64,000 nucleotides of DNA from Ottowia massiliensis (GTDB lineage Bacteria; Pseudomonadota; Gammaproteobacteria; Burkholderiales; Burkholderiaceae_C): assembly GCF_900240305.1 (NCBI RefSeq), contig NZ_LT964854.1, forward strand, positions 620,001 to 684,000, in the 5' to 3' direction. Below the pieces are notes generated by a model, which worked only from the letters and a program-made list of their open reading frames with translations, did not search any database and was not told the origin of the DNA. Shown here piece by piece: positions 32,763 to 42,093 of the stretch. Positions within the stretch are counted from its first letter, which is position 1. Every line of letters begins with the position of its first letter. The position numbers were made by a program, and so were the translations under genes.

Positions 32763-33398
32763 ATGCGCGCCACGCTCATTGGCCGATTTCTTCTGCTGGC
32801 CCTTGCCGGCCTCGTCGTTTTGCTGCCGCTGTGGTACTGGGCGCGCGAATGGTTCGCCGCGCCGCCGCTGTGGCTGGCTGGCACCGTGATGAAGCTGCTG
32901 TTCGCATGGGTGGAGGGTTTTGAAATAGATGGCGTGACAGGCACGCTGCTCACGCGCGTGCAAGTGCTCATGCCCGGCCCCGGCGGGCGGCAGATGCTGG
33001 CCGAACTCACGCCCGAAGTGAACTACCCCACCTACGGCTACGGCCAGGTGCTGCTGTGGGCCATGCTGCTGGCCTCGCGCCCGCGCTGGTGGCCCCTGAA
33101 GATGGCGTGTGGCAGCGTGCTGCTGCTGCCCGCGCAGGCCTGGGGCCTGTGCTTTCAGTGGCTGCGCGACGTGGCCCTGACCCCCGGCGGCAATGCAATG
33201 GCCTATCTGGGCTACCCCGCCTGGGCCAATGAAGTGATTGCCTACGGCTACCAGTTCGGCTTTCTCATGCTCACGCCCGTGGCGCCCATCCTGCTGTGGC
33301 TGTGGTTTGACAAACGCTTCGTCGCGGCCTTGTGGCTGGAAGCCGCGCTGGACGAAGAAGCGCCCGCCCGCCCCGAGCACGCGCCGCGCGTACGCTGA
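32763..33398 (+). CDS. exosortase H-associated membrane protein
   Basis: 211 residues with about five transmembrane segments, separated by a periplasmic loop (V-L-M-P-G-P-G-G-R-Q-M-L-A-E-L-T-P-E-V-N-Y-P). The pattern and the position after xrtH match the membrane protein that accompanies XrtH systems. Its molecular role is not known. The C-terminus is charged and probably cytoplasmic. Confidence 0.82.
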   Translation: MRATLIGRFLLLALAGLVVLLPLWYWAREWFAAPPLWLAGTVMKLLFAWVEGFEIDGVTGTLLTRVQVLMPGPGGRQMLAELTPEVNYPTYGYGQVLLWAMLLASRPRWWPLKMACGSVLLLPAQAWGLCFQWLRDVALTPGGNAMAYLGYPAWANEVIAYGYQFGFLMLTPVAPILLWLWFDKRFVAALWLEAALDEEAPARPEHAPRVR

Positions 33399-33478
33399 AA
33401 AACCGCCCAGGCGGCCTGCTTCGCTGATGCCCAGTATCTGCGCATGGCTCAGCCTTGAAAGACTGGCTCAGAAAGGCT

Positions 33479-33570
33479 TTTTCACGCTCCTCTATTCATA
33501 GCATAACGTCCTAGTCGGGATTGCGCGATACGGTATTTTTATCCCTCTGAATTCGCTCCTTTTTTTGATT
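33479..33570 (+). repeat. intergenic element copy 12 (forward)
   Basis: TTTTCACGCTCCTCTATTC; AGCATAACGTCCTAGTCGG; GAATTCGCTCCTTTTTTTG. The 33399-33707 gap holds this and the terminator at 33651. Confidence 0.88.
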
Positions 33571-33650
33571 CAGCTTGACAGCGGAACCAGCTCGCAGGCT
33601 GCTCGCAAAAACCGCTTTCCCGCGCGCTGGCGCTTCAGGCAACCGCGCGC

Positions 33651-33682
33651 AAAAAAAGCCGGGCAGCGTCCGGCTTTTTTGC
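33651..33682 (-). terminator. terminator of the BMP-family gene (bidirectional)
   Basis: GCCGG (33658-33662) and CCGGC (33670-33674) form a stem with a 7-base loop, between A7 (33651-33657) and a T6 run. It follows the minus-strand gene stop by 26 bases and could also act on the + strand. Confidence 0.85.
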
Positions 33683-33707
33683 ATGGCGCGCCGCTGTAGG
33701 CCGCTGC

Positions 33708-34874
33708 TTATTGGCCTGGCGCCTGCCCTTCCACGCCTTCCACGAAGAAGTTGATGCCGCCCAGAAAGGCATCGTCGGCCACCTGGCCTTCGGCCAGCAC
33801 CTGTTTGCCGGTGTTGTCGGCAATGGGGCCTTGCCAGATGTGGAAGGTGCCGGCCTTGAGGCCCTCTTTCACTTCGGCCAGTCGGGCGCGGGCGCTTTCG
33901 GGCACGTCTTCGGCCAGGGAAACGAGGTCGATCGCGCCTTCTTTCACGCCCCACCAGTGGCGCTCGGGCTTCCAGGTGCCGTCCATCACTTCGCGGATGG
34001 TCTTGACGTAAAACGGCGTCCAGTTGATGGCGGCGGAGGCGATGTGCGCCTTGGGGCCGTAGTGCGTCATGTCGCTGTCCCAGCCGAAGCCGCGCTTGCC
34101 CAGCTTTTCGGCGGTTTGCAGCACGGCAGAAGAGTCGGTGTTTTGCATGAGGATGTCCGCGCCGCTGTTGATGAGGGCGGTGGCCGCTTCGGTTTCCTTG
34201 GGCGGGTTGAACCACTCATTGACCCACACGATTTTCACGCTGGCCTTGGGGTTGGTGCTGCGCGCGCCCAGGGCGAAGCTGTTGATGTTGCGCATGACTT
34301 CAGGGATGGGCACGGAGGCCACCACGCCCAGCGTGCCGGTTTCCGTCATGGCGCCGGCCAGCAGGCCGGCCATGTAAGCGCCTTCGTAGGTGCGCGTGTC
34401 ATACGTGCCCAGGTTGGCGGCGGTTTTGTAGCCGGTGGCGTGCTCGAACTTCACTTGCGGAAAGTCGGCGGCCACTTTCAGCATTTGCTCCATGTAGCCG
34501 AAGGTGGTGCCGAACACCAGCTGGTTGCCCTGCTGGGCCATGTCGCGCAGCACGCGCTCGGCGTCGGCGCTCACGGGCACGCTTTCCACGTAAGAGGTTT
34601 GCACCTTGTCGCCAAATTCTTTTTCAACGGCTTTGCGGGCGTTGTCGTGCGCAAAGCTCCAGCCGCCGTCGCCCACGGGGCCGATGTAGGCGAAGGCGAC
34701 TTTGAGCGGCTCTTGCTTGGGCGCGGGGGCGCTGGCGGCGGGCGCTGGCGATCCGGCAGGCTGCTCAGCCGCTTGCGGGGCGGCTTCTTCTTTCTTGCCG
34801 CAGGCGGCAAGGGCGGCGGCGGCCAGCGCGGCGGCGGCCAGCTTGAGCGCAAGGCGTTTGGAGGGATGGTTCAT
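33708..34874 (-). CDS. BMP-family (Med/PnrA-like) ABC transporter lipoprotein
   Basis: 388 residues. Signal peptide and lipobox L-A-A-C-G at residue 25, then an Ala/Pro linker. The basic membrane protein (Bmp) domain shows A-Y-I-G-P-V-G-D-G-G-W-S-F-A-H-D, G-T-T-F-G-Y-M, Y-K-T-A-A-N-L-G-T-Y-D, Y-E-G-A-Y-M-A-G and G-W-D-S-D-M. Members bind purine nucleosides or similar compounds for ABC import. No permease or ATPase follows, so the rest of the transporter must be elsewhere. Start M-N-H-P-S-K-R chosen at 34874. Confidence 0.9.
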   Translation of the reverse strand: MNHPSKRLALKLAAAALAAAALAACGKKEEAAPQAAEQPAGSPAPAASAPAPKQEPLKVAFAYIGPVGDGGWSFAHDNARKAVEKEFGDKVQTSYVESVPVSADAERVLRDMAQQGNQLVFGTTFGYMEQMLKVAADFPQVKFEHATGYKTAANLGTYDTRTYEGAYMAGLLAGAMTETGTLGVVASVPIPEVMRNINSFALGARSTNPKASVKIVWVNEWFNPPKETEAATALINSGADILMQNTDSSAVLQTAEKLGKRGFGWDSDMTHYGPKAHIASAAINWTPFYVKTIREVMDGTWKPERHWWGVKEGAIDLVSLAEDVPESARARLAEVKEGLKAGTFHIWQGPIADNTGKQVLAEGQVADDAFLGGINFFVEGVEGQAPGQ

Positions 34875-34968
34875 GGGGAATGGAAGGGTGGGAGGAAGGA
34901 AGAGGAGGAAAGGGGCGAAAGGGCGGGCGAAAAGCGGCAATCGTAAGCAAATTTATGATCGCCGCCCC

Positions 34969-36597
34969 ATGACGACCCCGCACGATATTTCACAAAGCGC
35001 CTCGCGGCCTGCCCCACAACCCGCCCCGCAAAACACCCTGCAAAACGCTCCGGCCCCTTTGCCTTCCCGCCTGGATTACCTGCGCCAGGTGCTCACCTCG
35101 CGCGTGTATGACGTGGCGGTGGAATCCGCGCTGGATGAAGCGCCCGCGCTCAGCCGCCGCACCGGCCACACCGTGCTGCTCAAGCGCGAAGACCAGCAGC
35201 CCGTTTTCAGCTTCAAGCTGCGCGGCGCCTACAACAAGATGGCGCACCTGACGCCCGGCCAGCTGCACAAGGGCGTGATTTGCGCCAGCGCGGGCAACCA
35301 CGCGCAGGGCGTGGCGCTGGGCGCGCGCAAGCTGGGCGCGCGCGCCGTCATCGTCATGCCCGTGACCACGCCGCGCGTGAAGGTGGACGCCGTGCGGGCG
35401 CTGGGCGGCGAAGTCGTGCTGGCCGGCGAGAGCTATTCCGACGCCTACGCCCATTCGCTGCAATTGCAGGCCCAGCAGGGGCTGACCTTCATTCACCCGT
35501 TTGACGATCCGCTCGTCATCGCCGGGCAGGGCACCATCGGCATGGAGCTGCTGCGCCAGCACGCCGGCCCGCTGCACGCCGTGTTCGTGGCCGTGGGCGG
35601 CGGCGGCCTGATCAGCGGCGTGGCGGCCTATATCAAGGCCCTGCGGCCCGAAATCAAAATCATCGGCGTGCAGATGAACGACTCGGACGCCATGGCGCAA
35701 TCGGTGGCGCGCGGCGAGCGCGTGGCCTTGCGCGATGTGGGCCTGTTTGCCGATGGCACCGCCGTCAAGCAAGTGGGCGAAGAAACCTTCCGCATCGCCC
35801 GCGAGCTGGTGGACGAATTCATCACCGTGGACACCGACGCCGTGTGCGCCGCCATCAAGGACGTGTTCATCGACACGCGCAGCATCGTCGAGCCATCGGG
35901 CGCAATGGCCGTGGCCGCCCTCAAGCAATACGCCGCGCGCGAAGGCACGGCGCCCGGGCAGACGCTGGCGGCCATTCTCTGCGGCGCGAACATGAACTTT
36001 GACCGCCTGCGCTTTGTGGCCGAGCGCGCCGCCGTGGGCGAGGAAAGCGAGGCGCTGTTTGCCATCACCATTCCCGAAGAGCGCGGCAGCTTTCGCCGCT
36101 TTTGCGAAACCGTGGGCCGCCTGCCCGGCGGCGCGCGCAACGTCACCGAGTTCAACTACCGCATCAGCGACCGCGCCCGGGCGCACGTCTTCGTGGGCCT
36201 GACCACCGCCGCGCGCGGCGAATCGCCCATGCTGGCCGCCGCCTTCGAGCAGGCAGGCTTTTCGGCGCTGGACCTCACCCACGACGAGCTGGCCAAGCAA
36301 CACGTGCGCTACATGGTGGGCGGCCACTCGCCGCTGGCCAGCCACGAGCGGCTGCTGCGCTTTATCTTCCCGGAGCGCCCTGGCGCGCTGCTGCAATTTC
36401 TCAGCCTCATGCAGCCGGCCTGGAACATCAGCCTGTTTCACTACCGCAACCAGGGCGCCGATTTCGGCCACGTGCTCGTGGGCATCCAGGCGCCCGAAAG
36501 CGACGGCCCGGCCCTGCACGCCTTTTTGGACAAGCTGGGCTACGCCTGGATTGACGAAACCGGCAACCCGGCCTACGCGCTGTTTCTCAAGGGCTGA
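34969..36597 (+). CDS. ilvA: threonine ammonia-lyase (biosynthetic, long form)
   Basis: 542 residues. PLP domain: F-S-F-K-L-R-G-A-Y-N near residue 82 with the Schiff-base Lys, S-A-G-N-H-A-Q-G, and the phosphate-binding G-G-G-G-L-I-S-G. Two ACT-like regulatory domains follow (F-A-I-T-I-P-E-E-R-G-S-F-R-R-F and R-F-I-F-P-E-R-P-G-A-L), as in the isoleucine-inhibited form. It deaminates threonine to 2-oxobutanoate for isoleucine. The N-terminal 35 residues are a Gln/Pro/Ala-rich extension. ATG 34969 is preferred; the frame upstream is open but overlaps the divergent gene. Confidence 0.96.
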   Translation: MTTPHDISQSASRPAPQPAPQNTLQNAPAPLPSRLDYLRQVLTSRVYDVAVESALDEAPALSRRTGHTVLLKREDQQPVFSFKLRGAYNKMAHLTPGQLHKGVICASAGNHAQGVALGARKLGARAVIVMPVTTPRVKVDAVRALGGEVVLAGESYSDAYAHSLQLQAQQGLTFIHPFDDPLVIAGQGTIGMELLRQHAGPLHAVFVAVGGGGLISGVAAYIKALRPEIKIIGVQMNDSDAMAQSVARGERVALRDVGLFADGTAVKQVGEETFRIARELVDEFITVDTDAVCAAIKDVFIDTRSIVEPSGAMAVAALKQYAAREGTAPGQTLAAILCGANMNFDRLRFVAERAAVGEESEALFAITIPEERGSFRRFCETVGRLPGGARNVTEFNYRISDRARAHVFVGLTTAARGESPMLAAAFEQAGFSALDLTHDELAKQHVRYMVGGHSPLASHERLLRFIFPERPGALLQFLSLMQPAWNISLFHYRNQGADFGHVLVGIQAPESDGPALHAFLDKLGYAWIDETGNPAYALFLKG

Positions 36598-36673
36598 GAG
36601 GCTGTTCAACCGCCTTGCGGCAAGGCGCCGCGCACCAGCCGCTCACACAAAGCGATAGCCTGCGTGAAACGGG

Positions 36674-36764
36674 GAAATTCGCTCCTTGATTCATAGCACG
36701 ACGTCCTAGTGGAAAGGGCGCGAAAGCCGTTTTTCACCCATCTGGATTTGCTCCTTTTTCTGAG
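36674..36764 (+). repeat. intergenic element copy 13 (forward)
   Basis: GAAATTCGCTCCTTGATTC; AGCACGACGTCCTAGTGGAA; GGATTTGCTCCTTTTTCTG. Between convergent ilvA and dusA. Confidence 0.9.
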
Positions 36765-36894
36765 AGCCTTTTCAGCGTCTGGCCGTGAGGGGCTGCAAGG
36801 CGCAGGCGAGTCTTGTAACCCGGCAAGGGTTTGCAGCGCCCACGAGCGCCCGGGTTCGCGCCTTTCGCGCCACGGACAAATTGCGAACGGGCAC

Positions 36895-37977
36895 TCACAC
36901 GGCGCGCGCGCCGTCTGCGGCCTGGCCCGGGCCTTCTGGCGCGTCAGGCTCCGTGTGCTGGCGCGCGCGCTGCCACACTGCTTCGGGCGGCAGGGGCTTG
37001 AGGCGGTGGTCGCTCCACACCTGCCGCCAGGCGCGCGCGCCGCGCAGGCCGTGGCGCAGGCCCAGCATGTGGCGGGCAATGGCGTACCAAGGCGTGCCGT
37101 CTTGCGCGGCCTCGGCCTGCATGTAGGCGAGCATGGCGCGCTCCACGGCCTCGCGCGTGAGGGGCGGGGCGGCATCGCGGCCTGTATCACGGCCTGCATC
37201 GCCGAAAAAGCGCGCGTCCCACTCGCTCATCAGCCAGGGGTGGTGGTAGGCGGCGCGGCCCAGCATCACGCCGTCCACGTGCGCCAGGTGCGCGGCGATT
37301 TGTTCGTTGCTGCTCACGCCGCCGTTCAGGCAGATGGTCAGCTGCGGAAAGTCGCGCTTGAGCTGCCAGACCCGCTCGTAGCGCAGCGGCGGCACTTCGC
37401 GGTTTTCCTTGGGGCTGAGGCCCTCCAGCCAGGCATTGCGGGCGTGCACGATGAACACACTGCAGCCCGCTTGCGCCACTTCGCCCACGAAGTCGCGCAC
37501 GAAGGCGTGGCTTTCTTCGCGGTCAATGCCGATGCGGTGCTTGACGGTGACGGGAATGTGCACCGCATCGCGCATGGCTTTCACGCAGTCGGCCACCAGG
37601 CGCGGCTGGGTCATCAGGCACGCGCCGAATGCGCCGCGCTGCACGCGCGGGCTGGGGCAGCCGCAGTTGAGGTTGATTTCGTCATAGCCCCATTGCTGGC
37701 CCAGCCGCGCGCATTGCGCCAGCTCGGCCGGGTCGCTGCCGCCCAGTTGCAGCGCCACGGGGCGCTCCATCTCGTCGCGCCGCAGATGTCGCCGCAGCGA
37801 GCCGTGCAGCAGCGCGCCGCAGGTCACCATTTCGGTGTAGAGCCGCGCGTGGCGCGTGATCAGGCGGTGCAGGTGGCGGCAGTGCTTGTCCGTCCAGTCC
37901 AGCATGGGCGCCACGCACAGGCGCCAGGGGCTGAAAGGGGGCGAATCGGCGGCAGGGGTTTTTTCAGTATTGAGCAT
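36895..37977 (-). CDS. dusA: tRNA-dihydrouridine(20/20a) synthase DusA
   Basis: 360 residues with the DusA pattern: V-A-P-M-L-D-W-T-D-K-H-C-R, then N-L-N-C-G-C-P-S-P-R-V-Q-R-G-A-F-G-A-C-L-M (catalytic Cys in the second part), V-K-H-R-I-G-I-D, and V-H-A-R-N-A-W-L-E-G-L-S-P-K-E-N-R. It is a cytoplasmic FMN enzyme that reduces U20/U20a in the tRNA D-loop. The C-terminal 25 residues are a variable polar tail. A 15-base gap separates it from the channel gene upstream on the same strand. Confidence 0.96.
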   Translation of the reverse strand: MLNTEKTPAADSPPFSPWRLCVAPMLDWTDKHCRHLHRLITRHARLYTEMVTCGALLHGSLRRHLRRDEMERPVALQLGGSDPAELAQCARLGQQWGYDEINLNCGCPSPRVQRGAFGACLMTQPRLVADCVKAMRDAVHIPVTVKHRIGIDREESHAFVRDFVGEVAQAGCSVFIVHARNAWLEGLSPKENREVPPLRYERVWQLKRDFPQLTICLNGGVSSNEQIAAHLAHVDGVMLGRAAYHHPWLMSEWDARFFGDAGRDTGRDAAPPLTREAVERAMLAYMQAEAAQDGTPWYAIARHMLGLRHGLRGARAWRQVWSDHRLKPLPPEAVWQRARQHTEPDAPEGPGQAADGARAV

Positions 37978-37992
37978 GGGCTGGCCAGCCTT

Positions 37993-39000
37993 TCAGTGAT
38001 CAGGCGGCGCGGCCACGCTGAGCGCCACCTGTTCGGGCGCCAGCCACGCGCCATCGCGCAAACCCTGGAGCGTGGCCAGCACCAGCGCCGCCACCGTCAG
38101 CGAGGCGAAAGCCAGCGCCAGCAGCGCCAGCGCGCCCATCACGCCCGAATCGTGCCCGGCCAGCCGCAGGGAAAGGGCGGCAAAGGCCGCCAGCGGAAAC
38201 GACAGCGCCCACCAGGTGACGGAAGCCGGCTGCGCGAGCATGCGCGGCATCACGTTCAGGCTCCAGAGCAGAAACATCAGCGCCACGCCCCAGGCCATCC
38301 AGGCCAGCACAGCAGGCCCGCCCAGTTGCAGCAAGGCCATGCCCGCCACCGCTGGCGGCGCGATGGTGATGAAAGTCAGCGGCAGCAGCCGCTGCGTCCA
38401 CACGCCATGCACGGCCAGCCGCGCCAGCAGCAGCGTCAGCAGCGCCAGCCACAGCGTCACGCCCACGCCGAACTGGGCTGCCGCCCACGGCCCCGCGCCC
38501 ACAGCCCCGCCTGCCAGCGCGGCCACCACATTGCCCACGGCGGGCAGAAAAAGCGATGGCGTGAGCTGCGCCCAGCCGCCCGCCTGCGCGTTGTTGATCC
38601 AGCGGCCCAGCGCCCAGACCGTGGCGCCCATTTGCCCCAGCGAACCCAGCCACCACAGCGCCGCCGCCCAGCCGCCCGTTTGCCCCAGCGCGCTCACGGC
38701 CACGCCCGCCAGCAGCATCAGGGAAATGGGCAGGGCCGCCACAAAGGCATGGCGCACCGGATGCGCCAGATCAGCCGCCAGCGCCTCCGGCTGGCGCAGC
38801 CAGCGCCACCACGACAGCCCCAGCAGCGCCACAAACGCCAGCGCTGCCAGCGCCCCCAGCGCCAGCGCCAGCGCCCCGGCGATGCCTCCCATGCTGCGCG
38901 CGGCCTGCGCCCACGCCAGCGACAGCCCGGCCAGCCCCATGACGATGGAAAACCAGCCGGGATGCAGGTGCTTGAGAGCCTCGGAACGCAGCATGTTCAT
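37993..39000 (-). CDS. SLAC1/TehA-family anion channel-like protein
   Basis: 335 residues, about ten transmembrane segments. It opens L-H-P-G-W-F-S-I-V-M-G-L-A-G-L-S-L-A-W and has S-L-F-L-P-A-V-G-N-V-V near residue 153, both typical of the TDT/SLAC1 family (TehA, malate or anion channels). The pore-gating phenylalanine of TehA cannot be placed with confidence. It is transcribed just before dusA. Confidence 0.88.
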   Translation of the reverse strand: MNMLRSEALKHLHPGWFSIVMGLAGLSLAWAQAARSMGGIAGALALALGALAALAFVALLGLSWWRWLRQPEALAADLAHPVRHAFVAALPISLMLLAGVAVSALGQTGGWAAALWWLGSLGQMGATVWALGRWINNAQAGGWAQLTPSLFLPAVGNVVAALAGGAVGAGPWAAAQFGVGVTLWLALLTLLLARLAVHGVWTQRLLPLTFITIAPPAVAGMALLQLGGPAVLAWMAWGVALMFLLWSLNVMPRMLAQPASVTWWALSFPLAAFAALSLRLAGHDSGVMGALALLALAFASLTVAALVLATLQGLRDGAWLAPEQVALSVAAPPDH

Positions 39001-39131
39001 GATGGAAGGTGCGGAAGAAAAACCGGAAGAAAAAACGGAAAAACCCGGTTCGGGCGCCAGGCCGGCCGCAAGCGCCAGCGGGCCTTGCAGCCATCATTCT
39101 TTTCAGAAGCGGCGCTTGCCGGAGCCTGCTC

Positions 39132-39902
39132 TCAGTCGCCCACCAGCTTGTTGAGCTTTTGCGCCTCGAACTGCTCATGCAAGGCGGCGTTGTCGGGCAC
39201 GCAGTCCGGGTCAATCTTGCAGGCCAGCTTCTCGATGGCCTGCCACAGCAGGGCAATCTGGTGGTCTTGCGCGGCCGTGCCGTCAATCAGCCCGCGCAGC
39301 GCCTGGCTGACGGGATCATCGCTTTGCGTCACGCCGTAGGCGGAAAAACCCATTTTGGCGGCGGCGGCCTCGCGGCGCGCGGCCTCGCCCTCCTGAATGA
39401 TGCGGGCCGGGTTGCCCACGGCCGTGGCCCCGGCGGGCACGGGCTTGGTGACCACCGCGCCCGAGCCGATCTTGGCGCCGTCTCCCACCGTGAAGCTGCC
39501 CAGCACCTGCGAATTGGCCCCCACGATCACGCCCTTGCCCAGCGTGGGATGGCGCTTGGCCCCTTTGTCCAGCGAAGTGCCGCCGAGCGTGACGCCCTGG
39601 TAAATCGTGCAGTCATCGCCGATTTCCGCCGTCTCGCCAATCACCACGCCCATGCCGTGGTCGATGAACACACGCGCGCCAATGCGGGCGCCGGGGTGGA
39701 TTTCAATGCCCGTGAGAAAGCGCCCCCAGTGCGAAATCCAGCGCGCCAGCCACAGCCAGCCGCGCCGCCACAGTGCATGCGCCACGCGGTGCAACGCCAG
39801 GGCGTGAAAGCCGGGGTAGGAAAACACCACATCCCACACGCTGCGGGCGGCTGGATCGCGCTCCAGAATGGACTGGGCGTAAGAGCGAATGCGTTGAAAC
39901 AT
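39132..39902 (-). CDS. cysE: serine O-acetyltransferase
   Basis: 256 residues from M-F-Q-R-I-R-S-Y-A-Q-S-I-L. An alpha-helical N-terminus is followed by the hexapeptide left-handed helix: G-I-E-I-H-P-G-A-R-I-G, D-H-G-M-G-V-V-I-G-E-T-A, G-D-D-C-T-I-Y-Q-G-V-T-L-G-G (catalytic His and active-site loop). The first cysteine biosynthesis step, O-acetylation of serine by acetyl-CoA. The C-terminal 60 residues form an extra helical tail seen in the short CysE type. Confidence 0.95.
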   Translation of the reverse strand: MFQRIRSYAQSILERDPAARSVWDVVFSYPGFHALALHRVAHALWRRGWLWLARWISHWGRFLTGIEIHPGARIGARVFIDHGMGVVIGETAEIGDDCTIYQGVTLGGTSLDKGAKRHPTLGKGVIVGANSQVLGSFTVGDGAKIGSGAVVTKPVPAGATAVGNPARIIQEGEAARREAAAAKMGFSAYGVTQSDDPVSQALRGLIDGTAAQDHQIALLWQAIEKLACKIDPDCVPDNAALHEQFEAQKLNKLVGD

Positions 39903-39980
39903 AAGGGGCGAAAGTGTAGGGGCGAACGCCCTGGCGCGCCCCTTGCCGCCCAAGCCCCATGCGCAGCTGGATGCACGGCC

Positions 39981-40070
39981 CTATTTCGCTACCTTATCCA
40001 TAGCATGATGTCCTAGTGGAAATTGCGCGAAGCGGGTTTTATGCCCCTTGAATTTGCTCCTGTTTTAAAG
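39981..40070 (+). repeat. intergenic element copy 14 (forward)
   Basis: CTATTTCGCTACCTTATCC; AGCATGATGTCCTAGTGGAA; TTGAATTTGCTCCTGTTTTA. Between cysE (its start side) and the acyltransferase stop. Confidence 0.92.
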
Positions 40071-40096
40071 CCTCCCCTGGCAAGCGAAGCCAGATT

Positions 40097-41149
40097 TCAT
40101 GCCCCGCCTGGCCGCCGAGCGGCCAGCCAGCGGCCCAGCCGCACGCCGGGGCGCTCCACCAGCCGCGCCAGCAGCCAGCAGATGCCAGTCAGCGCCAACA
40201 ACGCCGCCGCCGTAGCAGCAGCGCCGCCCCAGCCTGCCTGCCGCAAGGGCTGGCGCAGAGCGTCAAACAGCCAGTTGTGCGTCAGATACACCGCATAAGT
40301 CAGCTCTGACAGCGCCAGCACCCAAGGCCAGGCTGGCAGGCGCCGCCGCAGCAGCCAGGCCGCCATGAACAAACCCAGGGCGCACGGCACAAAGCGCGCC
40401 TGTAGCCACTGCGGCTGCCAGGCATGCAGCCCCAGCCGGTAAAGGCCCCAAACAGCTGCCGTGAACGCCAGCGCCAACGGCCAGCCAATCGCGCGGCGCT
40501 CCAGCAGCCAGACGGCGCAGCCCACAAACAGAAACGGCATGTAAAGGCTCACGTAGCCGCGCGCCCAAGGCGTGTGCGCCGCTACAGGCCCGGCAACATG
40601 CAAGGTCAATGTCAGCAGGGCGCAAGCGCCCAGCCAGGCCGCGCCGCGCGCGGGCCGCGTCTGATTCGCCAGCCGCAGCAGCGCCATCCAGGCGTAAAAC
40701 AGCATCTCCAGCCGCAGCGTCCACTCCACGCCCGCCAGCGCATACGGCGCGCCCGTGAAATCGCCCGCCAGCAGCAACTGCGCCAACCGCTCGCCGCCTG
40801 TTGCGGGCGGATGCACCAGCAGCCACTCGCCCAGCACCGCCGTGACGTAAAGCGGATAGATGCGAAAAACCCGCCTGAGCAGAAACAGCGCCGCGCCCTC
40901 GCGTTGCAGCACCTCGCTGATGACGTAGCCGGACACCAGAAAAAACACCACTACGCCCGCGCCGCCGCCTTCTATGAACGGCCACAGCGCCCTGGCCGCA
41001 GCACCCGCCAGACCCGCCTGCTGCGCCATTTCCTGCACCGGCCCGGCGAACTTGTGCCCTGCAAAAACGCTGGCAAAAGCGAAGATGCGCAGATAGTCCA
41101 GAAAAACAATGCGTTCCTGCCCGGCAGGCGGCGTGACGGCAGCGGTCAT
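40097..41149 (-). CDS. acyltransferase family 3 membrane protein (OafA/YrhL type)
   Basis: 350 residues with about ten transmembrane segments. F-L-D-Y-L-R-I-F-A-F near residue 14, H-K-F near 32 (catalytic His in this block), F-F-L-V-S-G-Y-V-I-S and R-R-V-F-R-I-Y-P-L-Y near 90 are the acyltransferase 3 signatures. Such proteins O-acetylate surface sugars. No glycan cluster adjoins it, so the substrate is unknown. ATG 41149 is chosen over an ATG 45 bases upstream. Confidence 0.9.
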   Translation of the reverse strand: MTAAVTPPAGQERIVFLDYLRIFAFASVFAGHKFAGPVQEMAQQAGLAGAAARALWPFIEGGGAGVVVFFLVSGYVISEVLQREGAALFLLRRVFRIYPLYVTAVLGEWLLVHPPATGGERLAQLLLAGDFTGAPYALAGVEWTLRLEMLFYAWMALLRLANQTRPARGAAWLGACALLTLTLHVAGPVAAHTPWARGYVSLYMPFLFVGCAVWLLERRAIGWPLALAFTAAVWGLYRLGLHAWQPQWLQARFVPCALGLFMAAWLLRRRLPAWPWVLALSELTYAVYLTHNWLFDALRQPLRQAGWGGAAATAAALLALTGICWLLARLVERPGVRLGRWLAARRPGGA

Positions 41150-41190
41150 GGCGGCGGGATTATCAGCAGGGCAGCATGAATCCGCTTCAA

Positions 41191-41280
41191 TCAAGCTCCT
41201 GACTCAATAGCGATCTGCGCTTTGTTCATGAGCGCGAAGTCCGTTTTTCGCCCTTCAAATCAGCTTCCGTTTCAATAGCG
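41191..41280 (+). repeat. intergenic element copy 15 (degenerate)
   Basis: ATCAAGCTCCTGACTCAATA; GAGCGCGAAGTCCGTTTTTC; AAATCAGCTTCCGTTTCAAT. Ends recognisable, core rearranged. It sits between the acyltransferase and trmJ genes. Confidence 0.6.
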
Positions 41281-41295
41281 CAATCCGCGCCCGTC

Positions 41296-42093
41296 TCAAT
41301 CTTCTTCATGGCCGCGCCTGGCCGCCTGCTGCATGGCGCGGGCGATGCCGCGCAGGATGTGAATGTCTTGCTGCGTGGGCTGGGCGCGGTTGAAGAGCTG
41401 TTGCAGGCGGGGCATGAGCTTTTTGGGCGCGGCCGGGTCGAGAAAGCCCACGGCGACGAGCGCCTGCTCCAGATGGGCCAGCATGGCCGCCACCTGCTCT
41501 GCATCAGCCTGATCGGCCAGGCTGGCGGCGGGCCGCACGGCAAAGGCGCTTGCAAACACCGACTCGCCAAAGCGCGCCAGCAGCGCCTGCCGCCAGTCGT
41601 AGGCGATGAGCTGCGCGGCGGCGGCCAGGTTGAGCGAGCCGTAGGCCGGATTGGCCGGAATGCTCAGGCAGGCATGGCAGCACCACACATCCGCGTTGCG
41701 CATGCCGTAGCGCTCGCAGCCAAACAGAAAAGCCACGCCCCAAGGGCCGCTGGGCGCGGGCCGCGCCGGATTGAGCAGCTGGCTGAAGTGCTCGCGCGGC
41801 GCGCAGACAGGCGGGCCGAAGTCGCGCGGCGTCATGGCCGTGGCGCACAGGTGCGTCACGCCCTCCAGCGCCTCTTGCAGCGTGCCCGTCACGCGGGCAG
41901 CGCGCAGCACGTCATCAGCGCCGCTGGCGCGCTCCACGGCTTCGGGGCGGGTCAGCACATCGGGCCAGCGCGGGCGCACCAGCGCCAGGTCATGAAAGCC
42001 CATCACCTTCATGGCGCGCGCCACCGCGCCCACATTGCCGGCATGGCTGGGTTCAATCAGGATGAAGCGGGTGACGGCAGGCGGCGCGGACAT
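41296..42093 (-). CDS. trmJ: tRNA (cytidine/uridine-2'-O-)-methyltransferase TrmJ
   Basis: 265 residues of the SPOUT family. I-E-P-S-H-A-G-N-V-G-A-V-A-R-A-M-K (motif 1, Asn-based), L-F-G-C-E-R-Y-G-M and P-A-N-P-A-Y-G-S-L-N-L-A-A-A-A-Q-L (SAM knot) are present, followed by the C-terminal helical extension that TrmJ has. It methylates the 2'-OH at tRNA position 32. It is divergent from the lipoprotein gene at 42220. Confidence 0.93.
   Translation of the reverse strand: MSAPPAVTRFILIEPSHAGNVGAVARAMKVMGFHDLALVRPRWPDVLTRPEAVERASGADDVLRAARVTGTLQEALEGVTHLCATAMTPRDFGPPVCAPREHFSQLLNPARPAPSGPWGVAFLFGCERYGMRNADVWCCHACLSIPANPAYGSLNLAAAAQLIAYDWRQALLARFGESVFASAFAVRPAASLADQADAEQVAAMLAHLEQALVAVGFLDPAAPKKLMPRLQQLFNRAQPTQQDIHILRGIARAMQQAARRGHEED

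Noticed and set aside
34702..34968. N-terminal extension of ilvA
   Set aside because: It overlaps the divergent BMP gene and has a Gly/Ala/Ser-rich shadow composition.
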